Shown piece after piece: positions 27,901 to 36,693 of a stretch of DNA of 64,000 bases. This DNA is from Clostridiaceae bacterium BL-3 (GTDB taxonomy: Bacteria; Bacillota; Clostridia; Clostridiales; Clostridiaceae): positions 1,984,001 through 2,048,000 of the forward strand of contig CADDXC010000001.1 of NCBI GenBank assembly GCA_902809985.1, in the 5' to 3' direction. Within the stretch, counting starts at the first letter, position 1; each line of letters begins with the position of its first letter. The notes beneath the pieces were generated by a model. It was not told the DNA's origin, ran no database searches, and saw only the letters and a list, made by a program, of their open reading frames with translations. The position numbers and the translations under genes are program-made.

Positions 27901-28534
27901 GCGTATAGACTGCATTAACTTTGCCTTTATTGGTTGAATAAAAAACGGAACCCAAATTCTTACCTGTAATGCCGCCTGCCCAGCGATCCGATGTAACAGT
28001 AGCTGAGGAGCTGCAGCCTTTGATTGTTCCTGTTGTTTCATTCACTCCCGCAATACCTCCAACAGACTTGCTCCCTACAATAGATCCTGAAAAAGAGCAT
28101 TTCAGTATTTCTCCGTAATTGATTCCGGCAATTCCTCCCAATTCTTGCTTGCTTCCAGATGGCTGTATAGTTCCCGATACATTTAAATTAATAACTTTGC
28201 CGCTGTTCTGTATATATCGAAATACGCCCTGTACAGAGCCTGCTTTTGTAATCTTCAATCCGCTGATTGTATGCCCGCCACCATTGAAAGTCCCTCCAAA
28301 CGTCGGAATGGCGGCAAATTTACTGTTGGAAACATCCAGATCATGCTTCAAATATACCGTTTTTCCCTGCGAATATGTATCCAAAGAACAGTCATTGCCG
28401 AGTTTGACAAGATCCTCTACGGAATTTATATAGATAACTTTTTCATCCTGTGCTGCCATTGCAGGAATACCGGCAATATTAATAAATATTGCAATAATTA
28501 TCAGTAAAGCTGCAATTCTCTTTTTAAGTTTCAT
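24983..28534 (-). CDS. Large secreted GLUG-repeat and coiled-coil membrane-anchored protein
   Basis: Protein of 1183 residues. It has a signal peptide (KKRIAALLIIIAIFINIAGIPAMAA), then repeats of the GLUG type (GGIAGINYGEI, VGGIAGVNETTG, AGGIAG, VGGIAGRQNG) to about residue 335. A long alanine/serine-rich coiled-coil region follows (about 340-800), then a second set of GLUG repeats. A beta-rich domain and a single C-terminal membrane helix (YLAVWIALASLLILIAIFFLMY) with basic tail end the protein. The ATG at 28534 overlaps the MMPL gene stop by 11 bases, so the two are coupled. It is probably displayed on the cell surface as partner of the MMPL transporter; function unknown. Confidence 0.8.
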   Translation of the reverse strand: MKLKKRIAALLIIIAIFINIAGIPAMAAQDEKVIYINSVEDLVKLGNDCSLDTYSQGKTVYLKHDLDVSNSKFAAIPTFGGTFNGGGHTISGLKITKAGSVQGVFRYIQNSGKVINLNVSGTIQPSGSKQELGGIAGINYGEILKCSFSGSIVGSKSVGGIAGVNETTGTIKGCSSSATVTSDRWAGGITGKNLGSVFYSTNKGKVNAVYTQKRTPNTTVDSKNSNSDILPKFGVGTDASRNQTSETGTGDLLNEPGSYMDAGGIAGHSSGIIQYCKNSGEIGYPHVGYNVGGIAGRQNGYLTNSSNQGEIQGRKNIGGIVGQMEPNLSLQYSEDTFQKVGSHLQKMSGLFDNLLDDVHGSSNSISNQITDTMKAIDSALATTNTLAHQTTDLISEGSESINNSSERITNSLAKSEQVFEQLENAADNMSVAAKNAADGFESLRGSSSKAAEAMEDLSDAFDKFGDGADKLQDASDKVVEAFDKLIVAPNEDERKAALEDLQNALASAQSASQEMNSALQNAVAALQKIREEDPEAYDELNQALADLSSGTAKLITAFSQISADLSVVIGNSLPSIDLDGFASGMASALESFNEAVDNVTEGFEKISGAFNEMYKASNDLGEGLGSFKDASNNLSSALANLSDASAKMEQIISELTEEPIIQLPVPDESYSDHLDQLYDSLSEITSGIETINNLAADAGTAVTNDLKAITAEMNNIGEELASSNEQKEDANLFQDISDKELADAKEGKVAFSENTGVVSGDVSAGGIAGSMSIFYEFDRENDVLNPQTTGTKSLNFAYKTRAVIYQSYNRGEITTKKNCAGGIAGEADLGTVYGCQNYGNIKSTDGNYAGGIAGSSLSTVRLSYALSEISGKSYVGGIAGSGENIENCYAFVRINSDGEHLGSIAGAGDGNITNNYFVGNQWNGIDGISYSGKAVPQEYSNFIMAEDMPTEFKNLRLRFLVDGKEIAVIPFHYGEAISTKILPEIKPKSGYSAKWPDYDYSNLTFNETFEAEYDPLVTAIASKQTRGKPARPILIAESSFEKGAVINLSKAETKSKMISVNDQSILESWKVTVNGLHDVSAREIKFRYLVPETSGKIHIWVKKGSDWEEEAYKADGSYLIFTMEPQSVFTVTMQPNIFLKYLAVWIALASLLILIAIFFLMYRRGKLLPVQTYFKKLFKKIRS

Positions 28535-30992
28535 CCTGCTTTTTCTCCTCCTGTGCTGTGCTTTCGGTTTCATCAATATGCTCTATTGATGTATTTTGGC
28601 TGTCAATCACCGCATCAATTTTTCCTTTCAAGTCTCCCTTGATGTTGGCATTTATCGTTCCTGAAACATAGCCTCTAATATGCCCGTTCAGACGCACATT
28701 GCCACTTTGAACTTTTTGATAAGTATCCACTTGTAGTGTGAATCTTGTTTTTTCGATAATAATATCACCGAGGAGCAGTATCTGAGGCAGAACAAATAAA
28801 ACAAGAAAAATGGAGATGATTGTTCCCCTCCCAAGACAGCTGCCTATGGCAGAGATAACAGGATCCGAGCTGAGGAGGCCTATCAGAATTCCAGTTGATG
28901 AGAGGATGGAACCCGACGTCATAATCGTCGGAAAAGCCCCATTGACTGCCTCGTTGATTGCTTCTGAAATCGACATACGCTTCTTTGCCACAAGATATCT
29001 GTTTGTTATAAAAATAGCATAGTTGATGGTGGCCCCCATTTGAATCGCTGAAACAATCAAATAGCTTATAAAATGAACACGGTTATGGGATAATGCCTGG
29101 ATCGCAAAATTAATCCAAATGCTTCCCTGAATCGTAGTAACCAAAAGTATGGGTAATCCTGCGGATTTGAATGTAAACAGCAAGACAAACACAACAAACA
29201 GTAGAGTCAATACAGATATAACTATATCGTCAACTTCAAATGAGGTTGCCAGATCATGATTATTAATTGACTCTCCTACGAGAAAAGTATTTTCCTTGTA
29301 AAATTCCGATACCACCTTCCGTACAGTCGGCAGATACTCAAAGGTTTCCTTACTGTCTTCCGGCAGATCCAGCTTAATAACCATTCGAGAATAATTTTTC
29401 CCCTGCAGTTGCTTTGTCGCCATTACAAGCTGCTTATGGATTTCGTCTAAATTTTCTCTTGTATCGGAAGGCAGTGTCACATAGCCTTCCTGAACCTTTT
29501 GATATGCATACATGAACATTTCATAAAGTGTTACACTCCGATTGTTAAACTCGTTTACCAGATACCCGTATTCTTCATGCTCGAGGCTATAAGCTGCATA
29601 AAGCAGCCTTGTATCATTAATGTCCATATTTGTAAGTTCAGCAAACATTCTCGGAGTCATCTTATCCGTCAGCACATAATCGCCTACTTTTATATTCCCA
29701 AGACCCGTAACTGCTGTAACATGTTTTATTTTGCCCAGAGCCTTCAGCAGCTCTCCCTCTTTTTCATAATTTCCGGAAGGAACAACCACTGCCAGGATAT
29801 TCGGCTGCCCGAAAGTCTCTTTTATTTTCTGATCAGCAATCTGTGTTTCGTTTTGTCTAATTATGGGGATGTCCTTCTGACCAAAGGCAAATTCAGTCTG
29901 ACGGCTTAGATAAAAAGTTGTAATCAGAAGAGGTATGAACAACAAAGGCACAACGTACCTCGTCTTGTTAGCCAGCTTTCCGATAAAATCTATTGCAGGC
30001 ACAAAGTTCCGATGGCCGGTTTTGTCAATTCCTTTATGAAAAAGCATGAGTAAACCAGGCATTAAGAGAAGAACGCTCACAAGACTGCATGCAATGGCCT
30101 TGATCATGACAATTCCCATATCATAACCGAGCCGGAACTGCATAAACATGAGAGCAGCTAAACTTACAATAGCCGTGAGACTGCTGGATCCAATTTCTAT
30201 AGCACCCTTGCTCAGCGCTGCAATGGTGGCTTCCCTTGGTTCTTTCGTCTCTCTTTCTTCTGTATAACGGTGGCACAGAACAACGGCATAGTCAATAGCA
30301 AGGGCCAATTGCAGCACAATTGCTATAGCATTTGTAATGAAAGATATTGTGCCTAATAAATAATTGGTTCCCATATTCAGAACAGCTGCAACAGCAAATA
30401 CAATTATCAGAACAGGAATTTCCATATATGTCTTGGAGGTAAACAGCAAAACCCCCAAAATGATTATAACCGCAATCACAAGTATAGAGGTCATTTCCTT
30501 TGCCAGGATTTTCACATTATCTACACCCACAGTACTCGATACGTAAAAATCATATCCTGAAAGCATTCTCCTAATCTCGGACATGGCATCAATGCTTACT
30601 TTATCCTTTTCCTGTCCATCAAATGTAATATCAAACAGGGCAGATGCCGATTTGAAATGCTTGCTGCTGTTATCGAAATCAACAGAAGAAACCCCTTTGA
30701 TTTCCTTTATCTTTTTGCTGATTTCTTCCGCCTGGTCATAACTGATATTGGCTACCATTACGCTGGCTGTACCAAATGTAGTAAATTCTTTGTGCATTAC
30801 GTTCAGGCCAAGACGTGTTTCCGAATTAGCCGGTAAGTAGGTAGTGATATCATTGTTGATTGAGACTTTGGGAATTGAAATAATGCAGTAGATTATGGCA
30901 ACAATAAACAACAGAAAAAAACCCTGCCGTTTATCGACAATAAATGTTGAAATTTTCTTCATAATATTATTATCTTGTGATTTATTTTCCAT
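28524..30992 (-). CDS. MMPL/RND-family transporter
   Basis: RND-superfamily membrane protein of 822 residues with two repeats, each an extracellular loop followed by a bundle of membrane helices. Helix pairs such as ILVIAVIIILGVLLFTS and LALAIDYAVVLCHRYTEERE (with the D-Y motif of the proton path) mark the first half; ILVTTIQGSIWINF and INYAIFITNRYLVAKK the second. The C-terminal tail is repetitive and polar. MMPL proteins move lipids, siderophores or peptides. The ATG at 30992 has GAGG eight bases upstream and is preferred to ATG 31013. It heads an operon with the GLUG protein. Confidence 0.85.
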   Translation of the reverse strand: MENKSQDNNIMKKISTFIVDKRQGFFLLFIVAIIYCIISIPKVSINNDITTYLPANSETRLGLNVMHKEFTTFGTASVMVANISYDQAEEISKKIKEIKGVSSVDFDNSSKHFKSASALFDITFDGQEKDKVSIDAMSEIRRMLSGYDFYVSSTVGVDNVKILAKEMTSILVIAVIIILGVLLFTSKTYMEIPVLIIVFAVAAVLNMGTNYLLGTISFITNAIAIVLQLALAIDYAVVLCHRYTEERETKEPREATIAALSKGAIEIGSSSLTAIVSLAALMFMQFRLGYDMGIVMIKAIACSLVSVLLLMPGLLMLFHKGIDKTGHRNFVPAIDFIGKLANKTRYVVPLLFIPLLITTFYLSRQTEFAFGQKDIPIIRQNETQIADQKIKETFGQPNILAVVVPSGNYEKEGELLKALGKIKHVTAVTGLGNIKVGDYVLTDKMTPRMFAELTNMDINDTRLLYAAYSLEHEEYGYLVNEFNNRSVTLYEMFMYAYQKVQEGYVTLPSDTRENLDEIHKQLVMATKQLQGKNYSRMVIKLDLPEDSKETFEYLPTVRKVVSEFYKENTFLVGESINNHDLATSFEVDDIVISVLTLLFVVFVLLFTFKSAGLPILLVTTIQGSIWINFAIQALSHNRVHFISYLIVSAIQMGATINYAIFITNRYLVAKKRMSISEAINEAVNGAFPTIMTSGSILSSTGILIGLLSSDPVISAIGSCLGRGTIISIFLVLFVLPQILLLGDIIIEKTRFTLQVDTYQKVQSGNVRLNGHIRGYVSGTINANIKGDLKGKIDAVIDSQNTSIEHIDETESTAQEEKKQDET

Positions 30993-31103
30993 TGTAATAT
31001 CCTCATGTCTCATTCTTTATTTCCAATTTCCTACTTTCATCAATAAAAAAGTAATTGTTTTTCATGCGTTTGCAAATTTATAGACAATAGCCTACTCCTT
31101 TTA

Positions 31104-31168
31104 ATAATAGAAGTAGACACAAATTTTATCAAGAATCAAATAAAAGATTTTGTCTATATTTAGACAAA
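31104..31168 (-). promoter_or_regulatory. Promoter and palindromic operator of the MMPL operon (copy 1)
   Basis: On the minus strand TTGATA (31132-31127) and TATTAT (31109-31104) are 17 bases apart. Sixteen bases upstream lies the palindrome TTTGTCTA-TATT-TAGACAAA (31149-31168), suited to a TetR-type dimer. The same arrangement recurs at 34987-35051. The gap 30993-31327 otherwise holds only a short ATG-led relic at about 31190 that stops after eight codons (MKQYIQNE), matching the position of a lost divergent tetR. Confidence 0.65.
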
Positions 31169-31327
31169 TTAGATTAATCCGCAAAATTATGAAACAATAT
31201 ATACAAAATGAATGAATTCTGTGATTATCGAGCCAATTAACATAATCTACAAGTTGCTATTTTAACGCATCAAGAGATTCAAATACTTTTCCACATATAA
31301 ATTAAATTCTGTTTTTATAATTTTAAA

Positions 31328-32809
31328 TTATGTATACTCTTCAAATATCTTCCTAAAATGATATCCATAAATAGCAAAGGTAATTGCCAAGTCGAATACT
31401 TTGGGCCGCTTGAACATGCATCCAAAAAACAGCTTCCAGTAATATTTCCTTTCTTTTCCAAATAAACCAAGGTAAACATTTGCTTTAAGAAATGCCTCTA
31501 TCTCGCTTAAGCCAATGTGCCGCTTGCCAAAGTTACTTGGACGAAATTCATTTAGAAAATTAGTAACACGTTCGTAATAATGTTTTGGTGAGTATAGCGT
31601 ACTGACAACATACTTGTAACCACTAATTAATTCTTTGAGATTCATTGTGGGCTTAAAATTAATTGATAAGCTTGTGTTGTTGCCAGAAAATCCTTCTTCA
31701 ATTCTTCCTTCTTTTTTCAGCCTTTTGTAAAGTAATGTTCCTCTTGGTGCATTCAATAAACCTACCATAGCTGTTACAATACCTGTGTCCTGAATAAACC
31801 TGATCATTTTTTTAAATATAGTCTTGTTGTCGCTATCAAAGCCTATAATAAATCCTCCCTGTACCTGAAGACCGTTACGCTGTATTTTTTTCACGCATTC
31901 CTCCAGATTGCGGTTTTTATTCTGAAGTTTGTTGCATTCAGTCAGGCTTTCTTCACTGACTGTTTCTATTCCTATGAAAACTGTTTTAAATCCAGCTCTA
32001 ACCATTAAGTTCATAAGTTCGTCGTCATCAGACAGATTTATAGAGACTTCCGTAAAAAAACTGAATGGATAATCCCTTTGCTCCAGCCATTCTATAAGAG
32101 CTGGTAAAACTTCCTCCTTAAGCTTTTTGCGATTGCCTATGAAATTATCATCAACAAAGAAAATTGAACCTTTCCATCCCATTTCATATATGGCATCAAG
32201 CTCACTGATAAGATGTCCAACCGGTTTAGTTCTTGGAATTCGTCCGAAAAGTGTTGTGATATTACAGAATTCACAATTAAACGGACATCCTCGTGAGTAT
32301 TGGATGTTTAGAGTTGAATAATTACTCATATCAATAAGATTCCACAGCGGAGCTGGAGTTTGTGTCAGATCAGCCCATTCATTAGTTGTATATATATGCT
32401 TCGGGCAATTGTTATCCAGATCACGAAGAAATTCTGGAATAGTCAATTCTCCTTCACCTAATACTAAATGATCAACATCATCAAAATCCTGATATTCGCT
32501 GGTAAAAAGAGGTCCGCCTGCTACAGTTTTAACTCCGAGTTTTTTGCATCTGCTTATTAACTCCCTTGCGGATTGCTTTTGTATAACCATTGCACTTATA
32601 AAAACAAAATCCGCCCATTTAATATCATCGTCCTTGATCGTTTTGACATTCATATCAATTAGTTTCTTATCCCAGGCAGCAGGAAGCATTGCAGCAACAG
32701 TTATCAGTCCCAGGGGGGGAAACGCTGCTTTTTTGGATATAAATTTAAGTGCATGATTGAAACCCCAGAATGTTTCCGGCGACTTCGGATAAGCCAATAG
32801 TATCTTCAT
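31328..32809 (-). CDS. B12-binding-domain radical SAM protein (DUF4070)
   Basis: Protein of 493 residues. The N-terminal cobalamin-binding-like Rossmann domain spans about 1-135 (PPLGLITVAAMLP, VAGGPLFT). The radical SAM core has CX3CX2C at residues 175-182 (YSRGCPFNCEFCNIT). The C-terminal 150 residues match the DUF4070 pattern found in such enzymes. These often modify lipids or small molecules, for example hopanoid enzymes, but no substrate can be assigned. The ATG at 32809 has AGGTGAT upstream. Neighbours are an EFR1 ferredoxin and an SDR. The 32810-33116 gap shows nothing I recognise. Confidence 0.82.
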   Translation of the reverse strand: MKILLAYPKSPETFWGFNHALKFISKKAAFPPLGLITVAAMLPAAWDKKLIDMNVKTIKDDDIKWADFVFISAMVIQKQSARELISRCKKLGVKTVAGGPLFTSEYQDFDDVDHLVLGEGELTIPEFLRDLDNNCPKHIYTTNEWADLTQTPAPLWNLIDMSNYSTLNIQYSRGCPFNCEFCNITTLFGRIPRTKPVGHLISELDAIYEMGWKGSIFFVDDNFIGNRKKLKEEVLPALIEWLEQRDYPFSFFTEVSINLSDDDELMNLMVRAGFKTVFIGIETVSEESLTECNKLQNKNRNLEECVKKIQRNGLQVQGGFIIGFDSDNKTIFKKMIRFIQDTGIVTAMVGLLNAPRGTLLYKRLKKEGRIEEGFSGNNTSLSINFKPTMNLKELISGYKYVVSTLYSPKHYYERVTNFLNEFRPSNFGKRHIGLSEIEAFLKANVYLGLFGKERKYYWKLFFGCMFKRPKVFDLAITFAIYGYHFRKIFEEYT

Positions 32810-33116
32810 AAATATCACCTGTCTTTCGCTAAATATTATGGACATATTCTCTTCTCACTAGATAGCAGACCAAGCCAGCATCAATAACTATTACACATAT
32901 TTTAAAAAATGTTTCATCATTTTACCATTTTATGCTAGTGAATTATTTATTGATCTGTTATTTACTTATATACATATATTTATTATACTTTTCTGTTTAG
33001 AACCATGCAATATTCAACTTAATTAAGTTTTGGCCTAATTGTACCAGACTATCTCAAAGCAAACAAAATCTATTGATATCATAGTATATTTTGAAAATGC
33101 CAGTATTAATCCCACC

Positions 33117-33884
33117 TTACATCTTTACATTTGGATTAACATACTGACCGTGATTTTTAGTTTTGTTTCCATATTGGATCGCAAACTTTGGGCAGCGGTG
33201 TAAGCACCCAAGACAAAGGGTACACTTTTCCTTGACCCATACCGGCCTTCCCTCCTTCATTTCAATAGCCGTAACCGGGCATTTTTTCGCACATAGCCCA
33301 CACCCGATACAGCTATGCTCAACTGAAAAATATTTTGTCTGACGCTGCTTCTCATATTGCGGGTAAAATAATTTAACTGCGACCATAGGCATCTTTCGAC
33401 GGCTGAAATCTCCAATAACATTCTGTTTGATCTTTTGGGTCGCATCCGCAATCTGCTTCTCGGCTTCATAATTGATTTTCTCTATTTTCTCTCTATCAGT
33501 AAGATCAAAGATAGGAGTCCACGTATCAGGCATCTGCACACTAAATTTTCCGTCTAAGGACAATCCTTTTTTTCTCAGAAACCCATCAACCATATGACCG
33601 GTCTGTCCGGTTGTGGTTCCGAATGTTGCAACATGATAGATGTAGGGATGGTGCAAATTCAGCATACGCAATTCCAGTTTTTTAAGGAACTCACATACAA
33701 TGGAAGGCAAGCCCCAGAAATAGGTGGGTGTTATAAAACCGATTCTTTCTTTATCCTTTACCTCAAATATGAATTCCTGTTTTTTTACACAATCAGTGAT
33801 TGCAACGGGTTCCTCCTTCGTTTCTGCCGCAATTTTCAAAGCGACATATTTGCAGTTTCCCGTTGCTGAAAAATAAAAGATCAT
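33117..33884 (-). CDS. EFR1-type flavodoxin-ferredoxin fusion
   Basis: Protein of 255 residues. Residues 1-165 form a flavodoxin-like domain (FYFSATGNCKYVALKIA binds FMN phosphate; TPTYFWGLPSIV). The C-terminus has two [4Fe-4S] motifs, CX2CX2CX3CP at 192-203 and at 221-232. EFR1 proteins are single-chain electron carriers of anaerobes without a fixed pathway. It may supply electrons to the neighbouring radical SAM or SDR enzymes, but this is by position only. Confidence 0.88.
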   Translation of the reverse strand: MIFYFSATGNCKYVALKIAAETKEEPVAITDCVKKQEFIFEVKDKERIGFITPTYFWGLPSIVCEFLKKLELRMLNLHHPYIYHVATFGTTTGQTGHMVDGFLRKKGLSLDGKFSVQMPDTWTPIFDLTDREKIEKINYEAEKQIADATQKIKQNVIGDFSRRKMPMVAVKLFYPQYEKQRQTKYFSVEHSCIGCGLCAKKCPVTAIEMKEGRPVWVKEKCTLCLGCLHRCPKFAIQYGNKTKNHGQYVNPNVKM

Positions 33885-33973
33885 ATTCTTACCCTCCTTA
33901 TTTCCTTAATATAGCACCAAAATGATGAAATTATTCAATCAGGGAAACCATATCTGCAGCTATTCAATGATAA

Positions 33974-34732
33974 TTACATTGCTGAAAATTTCACGATTAG
34001 GGTATGAGGCAGAACTTTGGCCAGTAAGTGGTAAAATTTATAAAAAACACCTTGCGTATAGGAAGCCTTTCCCTTCTTTGCTGCTGCCAGCGATTTCGAC
34101 GCAAGTTTTTTAACATTCACTTCCGGTAAAAAATTAGAGACACCAGTATGACTTGTGTTTCTTGCGCCAACATTCATTTCAGTGTTCATCCAGCCTGGGT
34201 GAACTGCACAAACATTGATACCGCGCGGCTTCAATTCCTGTCGTAAACCTGTGCAAAAGTTCATTAAATAAGCTTTTGTTGCACTATAGACATTTAAATG
34301 CGGATTTGGTGCAAATGCTGAAGTTGAACAAGTTTCCAGAATGATGCTGCCCTTTTTCATATAGGGCAGGCAAAGATGGGTTACTGCTGTAGAGCCTTTA
34401 ACATTTAGATCACACATAGTTATTTGGCTTTTTAGATCTGCTTCATCAAAATTGCCGCGTGTGACAACACCGGAATTGCTGATGAGCAGTTTGATGTCGG
34501 GTTTGTTTTCCTCCAGAATTCTACCGAGTGTTTTGTAACTTTCATCCTTTGAGAGGTCAAGTCCAATGGCTTTGCATTTTTTCTGTGGGTACTGCTTTGC
34601 AATTTCATTAAGACGTTCCAATCTGCAAGCAACCATCCATATTTCATCTACTTCGGGAAATTCGTTGACTACTACGTCGACATATTCCTTGCCAAGTCCA
34701 GAGGACGAACCAGTTATAACTGCAATAGACAT
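33974..34732 (-). CDS. Short-chain dehydrogenase/reductase (SDR)
   Basis: Classical SDR of 252 residues. The cofactor motif is TGSSSGLGKEY (TGxxxGxG) and the active site shows Tyr and Lys in VYSATKAYLM with the upstream serine in ETCSTSAFA. The C-terminal extension has a hydrophobic end. AAAGGAGTCACCACG precedes the ATG. It appears to be transcribed from the promoter at 34987-35015. Substrate unknown. Confidence 0.88.
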   Translation of the reverse strand: MSIAVITGSSSGLGKEYVDVVVNEFPEVDEIWMVACRLERLNEIAKQYPQKKCKAIGLDLSKDESYKTLGRILEENKPDIKLLISNSGVVTRGNFDEADLKSQITMCDLNVKGSTAVTHLCLPYMKKGSIILETCSTSAFAPNPHLNVYSATKAYLMNFCTGLRQELKPRGINVCAVHPGWMNTEMNVGARNTSHTGVSNFLPEVNVKKLASKSLAAAKKGKASYTQGVFYKFYHLLAKVLPHTLIVKFSAM

Positions 34733-34788
34733 CGTGGTGACTCCTTTCTGTTTTTATAATTTTACTTTTCCGGTTTGTGCCGCTACAT

Positions 34789-34926
34789 TTACATTGTAAA
34801 ATTTTCTAGTTTGAAGCTCTTCACAACTCCTCGGTCGCGTAACCGATAGCATCCTGTATGGTACATGAAAGTCTTCGATCCGTTTTCTCGTACCTTCAGG
34901 ATTTCTCCCGCAAGGTCAGGCTGCAT
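34789..34926 (-). pseudogene. Short unrecognised coding fragment
   Basis: An open frame of about 45 codons beginning MQPDLAGEILKVRENG and ending KSFKLENFTM lies between the promoter at 34987 and the SDR gene. It has no ribosome site and I do not recognise it. Its higher G+C than the surroundings and the neighbouring broken genes suggest a remnant. Confidence 0.25.
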
Positions 34927-34986
34927 ATAAACTTGTGAATAATTTTCAATTGAAAAATAATAGACAATTGCAAGCTTTTGTACTTC

Positions 34987-35051
34987 ATTGTAGACTAAGA
35001 TACAAATATTATCAAGAATCAAAAATACGCTTTTGCCCAAATTTAGACAAA
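34987..35051 (-). promoter_or_regulatory. Promoter and operator, copy 2 of the TetR-type element
   Basis: Minus-strand TTGATA (35015-35010) and TACAAT (34992-34987) are 17 bases apart. The half-degenerate palindrome TTTGCCCA-AATT-TAGACAAA (35032-35051) lies 16 bases upstream, exactly as at 31104-31168. A truncated tetR starts at 35080 on the other strand, so this was the shared tetR/target control region. The stretch TATCAAGAATCAAA is identical in both copies. Confidence 0.6.
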
Positions 35052-35079
35052 ATCATGAAATCTGCAAAAAGGTATATTT

Positions 35080-35187
35080 ATGAAATATGATATTACGAAA
35101 AAAGTAACGAAAGGAGCAAAACAAACCTTAGACACCTTTTCTGGTACTATGTTTGAGCTGCTCTCGACGAAAGCCTTCGATAAAATC
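35080..35187 (+). pseudogene. Truncated TetR-family regulator (N-terminal 36 codons)
   Basis: The start ATG has AAAGGTATATTT upstream and encodes MKYDITKKVTKGAKQTLDTF followed by SGTMFELLSTKAFDKI, the first helices of a TetR protein. The expected next residues of the HTH are missing because the frame runs into the antisense of a metal ATPase fragment. It is thus a 5' stub left by a rearrangement. It was probably the repressor for the operator next to it. Confidence 0.6.
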
Positions 35188-35189
35188 TT

Positions 35190-35705
35190 CTATAAGTTTT
35201 TTGTATTTATTGCTCTTATTGAGTTAAAGATTGCAATCAACGCAACTCCCATATCTCCAAATACAGCTTCCCACATTGAAGCTATTCCCAATGCACCTAA
35301 TACGAGAAATATTGCTTTGATCCCTAATGCAAATACTACATTTTGATATACTATACCCTGAGTTCTTCTTGCAATTCTTATTGCAGATGCTACCTTAGAT
35401 GGCTCATCAGTCATGATCACAATATCTGCAGCTTCAATGGCAGCATCTGATCCAAGCCCACCCATTGCAATACCTATATCTGCTCTTGCAAGTACTGGTG
35501 CATCATTTATTCCATCTCCAACAAATACAATCTTTCCTTTAGGAGATTTTTTCATCTCTAAAGATTCAATCTTATCTACTTTATCAGCTGGTAACAACTC
35601 TGAATAAACTTCATCCAGGCCCAATTGCCTTCCAATTTTATTCCCAACAGCTTCTAAATCTCCAGTAAGCATTATTTTTTTCTTAACGCCAATTTGATTT
35701 GCACC
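35190..35705 (-). pseudogene. C-terminal fragment of a heavy-metal P1B-type ATPase
   Basis: About 170 residues remain, beginning in GANQIGVKKKIMLTGD. They carry the hinge motif VFVGDGINDAPVLARADIGIAMG and the last two membrane helices, with a natural-looking stop after INTKNL. The phosphorylation (DKTGT) and metal-binding (CPC) parts are absent. The 5' end joins directly to an ABC permease fragment in the opposite direction, so this is a rearranged relic and not a functional pump. Confidence 0.8.
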
Positions 35706-36095
35706 ATAATTTCAATGATTATGTCCTTTATGATGTCTTCCGCCCCTGTTAACATAACCAAACTGCTGCTCATAATCTTCTCCTTGTTTTTTGTGCAACT
35801 GATTTTCATGACGTTTGGAGCGCTGGTCGCGACTGTTTTCACACAAATGAAGTCCGGAATTGCGGTTTCGGCAGCCACCTCACTGGCAAGTGAAATCACT
35901 TATGATATTTTTAAACCGATCATGGGCGGATATTCGGTGCGTTATCTTGTCCCCATCAAATATTTCAGCACCGATTATCTGATACAGCATACGGCATATG
36001 AGATGCCATTCGTAGTGATGACATTAATTCTTATTGTGATCAATATATTTCTATCCCATACGTTTTATCGAAAAAAGGATATCCATGCTGCATGA
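35706..36095 (+). pseudogene. ABC-2 type permease, N-terminally truncated
   Basis: About 130 codons with three hydrophobic segments (LLLIIFSLFFVQLIFMTFGALVA, PFVVMTLILIVINIFLS) and the ABC-2 end YLVPIKYFSTDYLI...HTFYRKKDIHAA. Full-length relatives are about 270 residues with an N-terminal half that is missing here. The only available start would be a TTG at the junction with the ATPase fragment. It is followed 31 bases later by a second permease gene, as in two-permease ABC exporters, but no ATPase gene remains. Confidence 0.65.
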
Positions 36096-36126
36096 TGAAC
36101 CAAATTTAGTTTAGGAGGTCTTATAG

Positions 36127-36693
36127 ATGAACTTACTTTTAAGAGAGCTGAAAGCGCACCGGAAATCTCTTTTGATTTGGTGTATTTGCATTTTCTATAT
36201 AATCGCAGCCAGCATGTGGAAGTTCGGAGCGGAATACAGTTCGAATCAATCATTGAACGAACTGGTCGGGTTGCTCAATATTCTTTTGTTTAATGTGGTT
36301 ACTCTTGTTTTTTCCATTATTATGGTAGGCTATTTTAATCATGGCGACAGTTTGGCTGCTGAAATTGTAAAACTCATGGCTGGGATGTTTATTATTCAGC
36401 TGATCTTTTTACTCATGGGGTCTGCCATTGCAGCTTATGGGAAAAATCTAAAAATTTCTACTCCTGTTGCAATTGTTGTAGTGCTTGTTTTCCTCATGAT
36501 TGCTAAAATTGCAGATATGAGCAGGGACTTTGATTTCTTAAGATGGTTCACTCCTATCAAGTATTATGAAGCGGAACTTATTCTTGGACGTGGTGGGTTT
36601 AGCTCAACATATCTGCTTCTGTCAATCTTAATTTTAGGTTTACTTACTTTTATAACTTACATGTCTTATCAAAAACGGGATTTGAGGGTTTAA
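36127..36693 (+). pseudogene. ABC-2 type permease with probable internal deletion
   Basis: Open frame of 188 codons with a good start (TAGGAGGTCTTATAG). The N-terminus MNLLLRELKAHRKSLLIWC and the C-terminus RWFTPIKYYEAELIL...YMSYQKRDLRV match YtrC-like ABC permeases, which are usually about 260-270 residues. The join QSLNELVGLLNILLFNVV skips the segment that normally carries the second helix and loop, leaving the frame intact. It may still be made but is unlikely to function. Confidence 0.6.

Noticed and set aside
26616-28507. Several plus-strand frames of 60-130 codons
   Set aside because: They are antisense to the repetitive GLUG/coiled-coil gene, which creates long open frames by composition.
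35080-35346. 88-codon plus-strand protein as one intact gene
   Set aside because: Only the first 36 codons are TetR-like; the rest is the antisense of the ATPase fragment.
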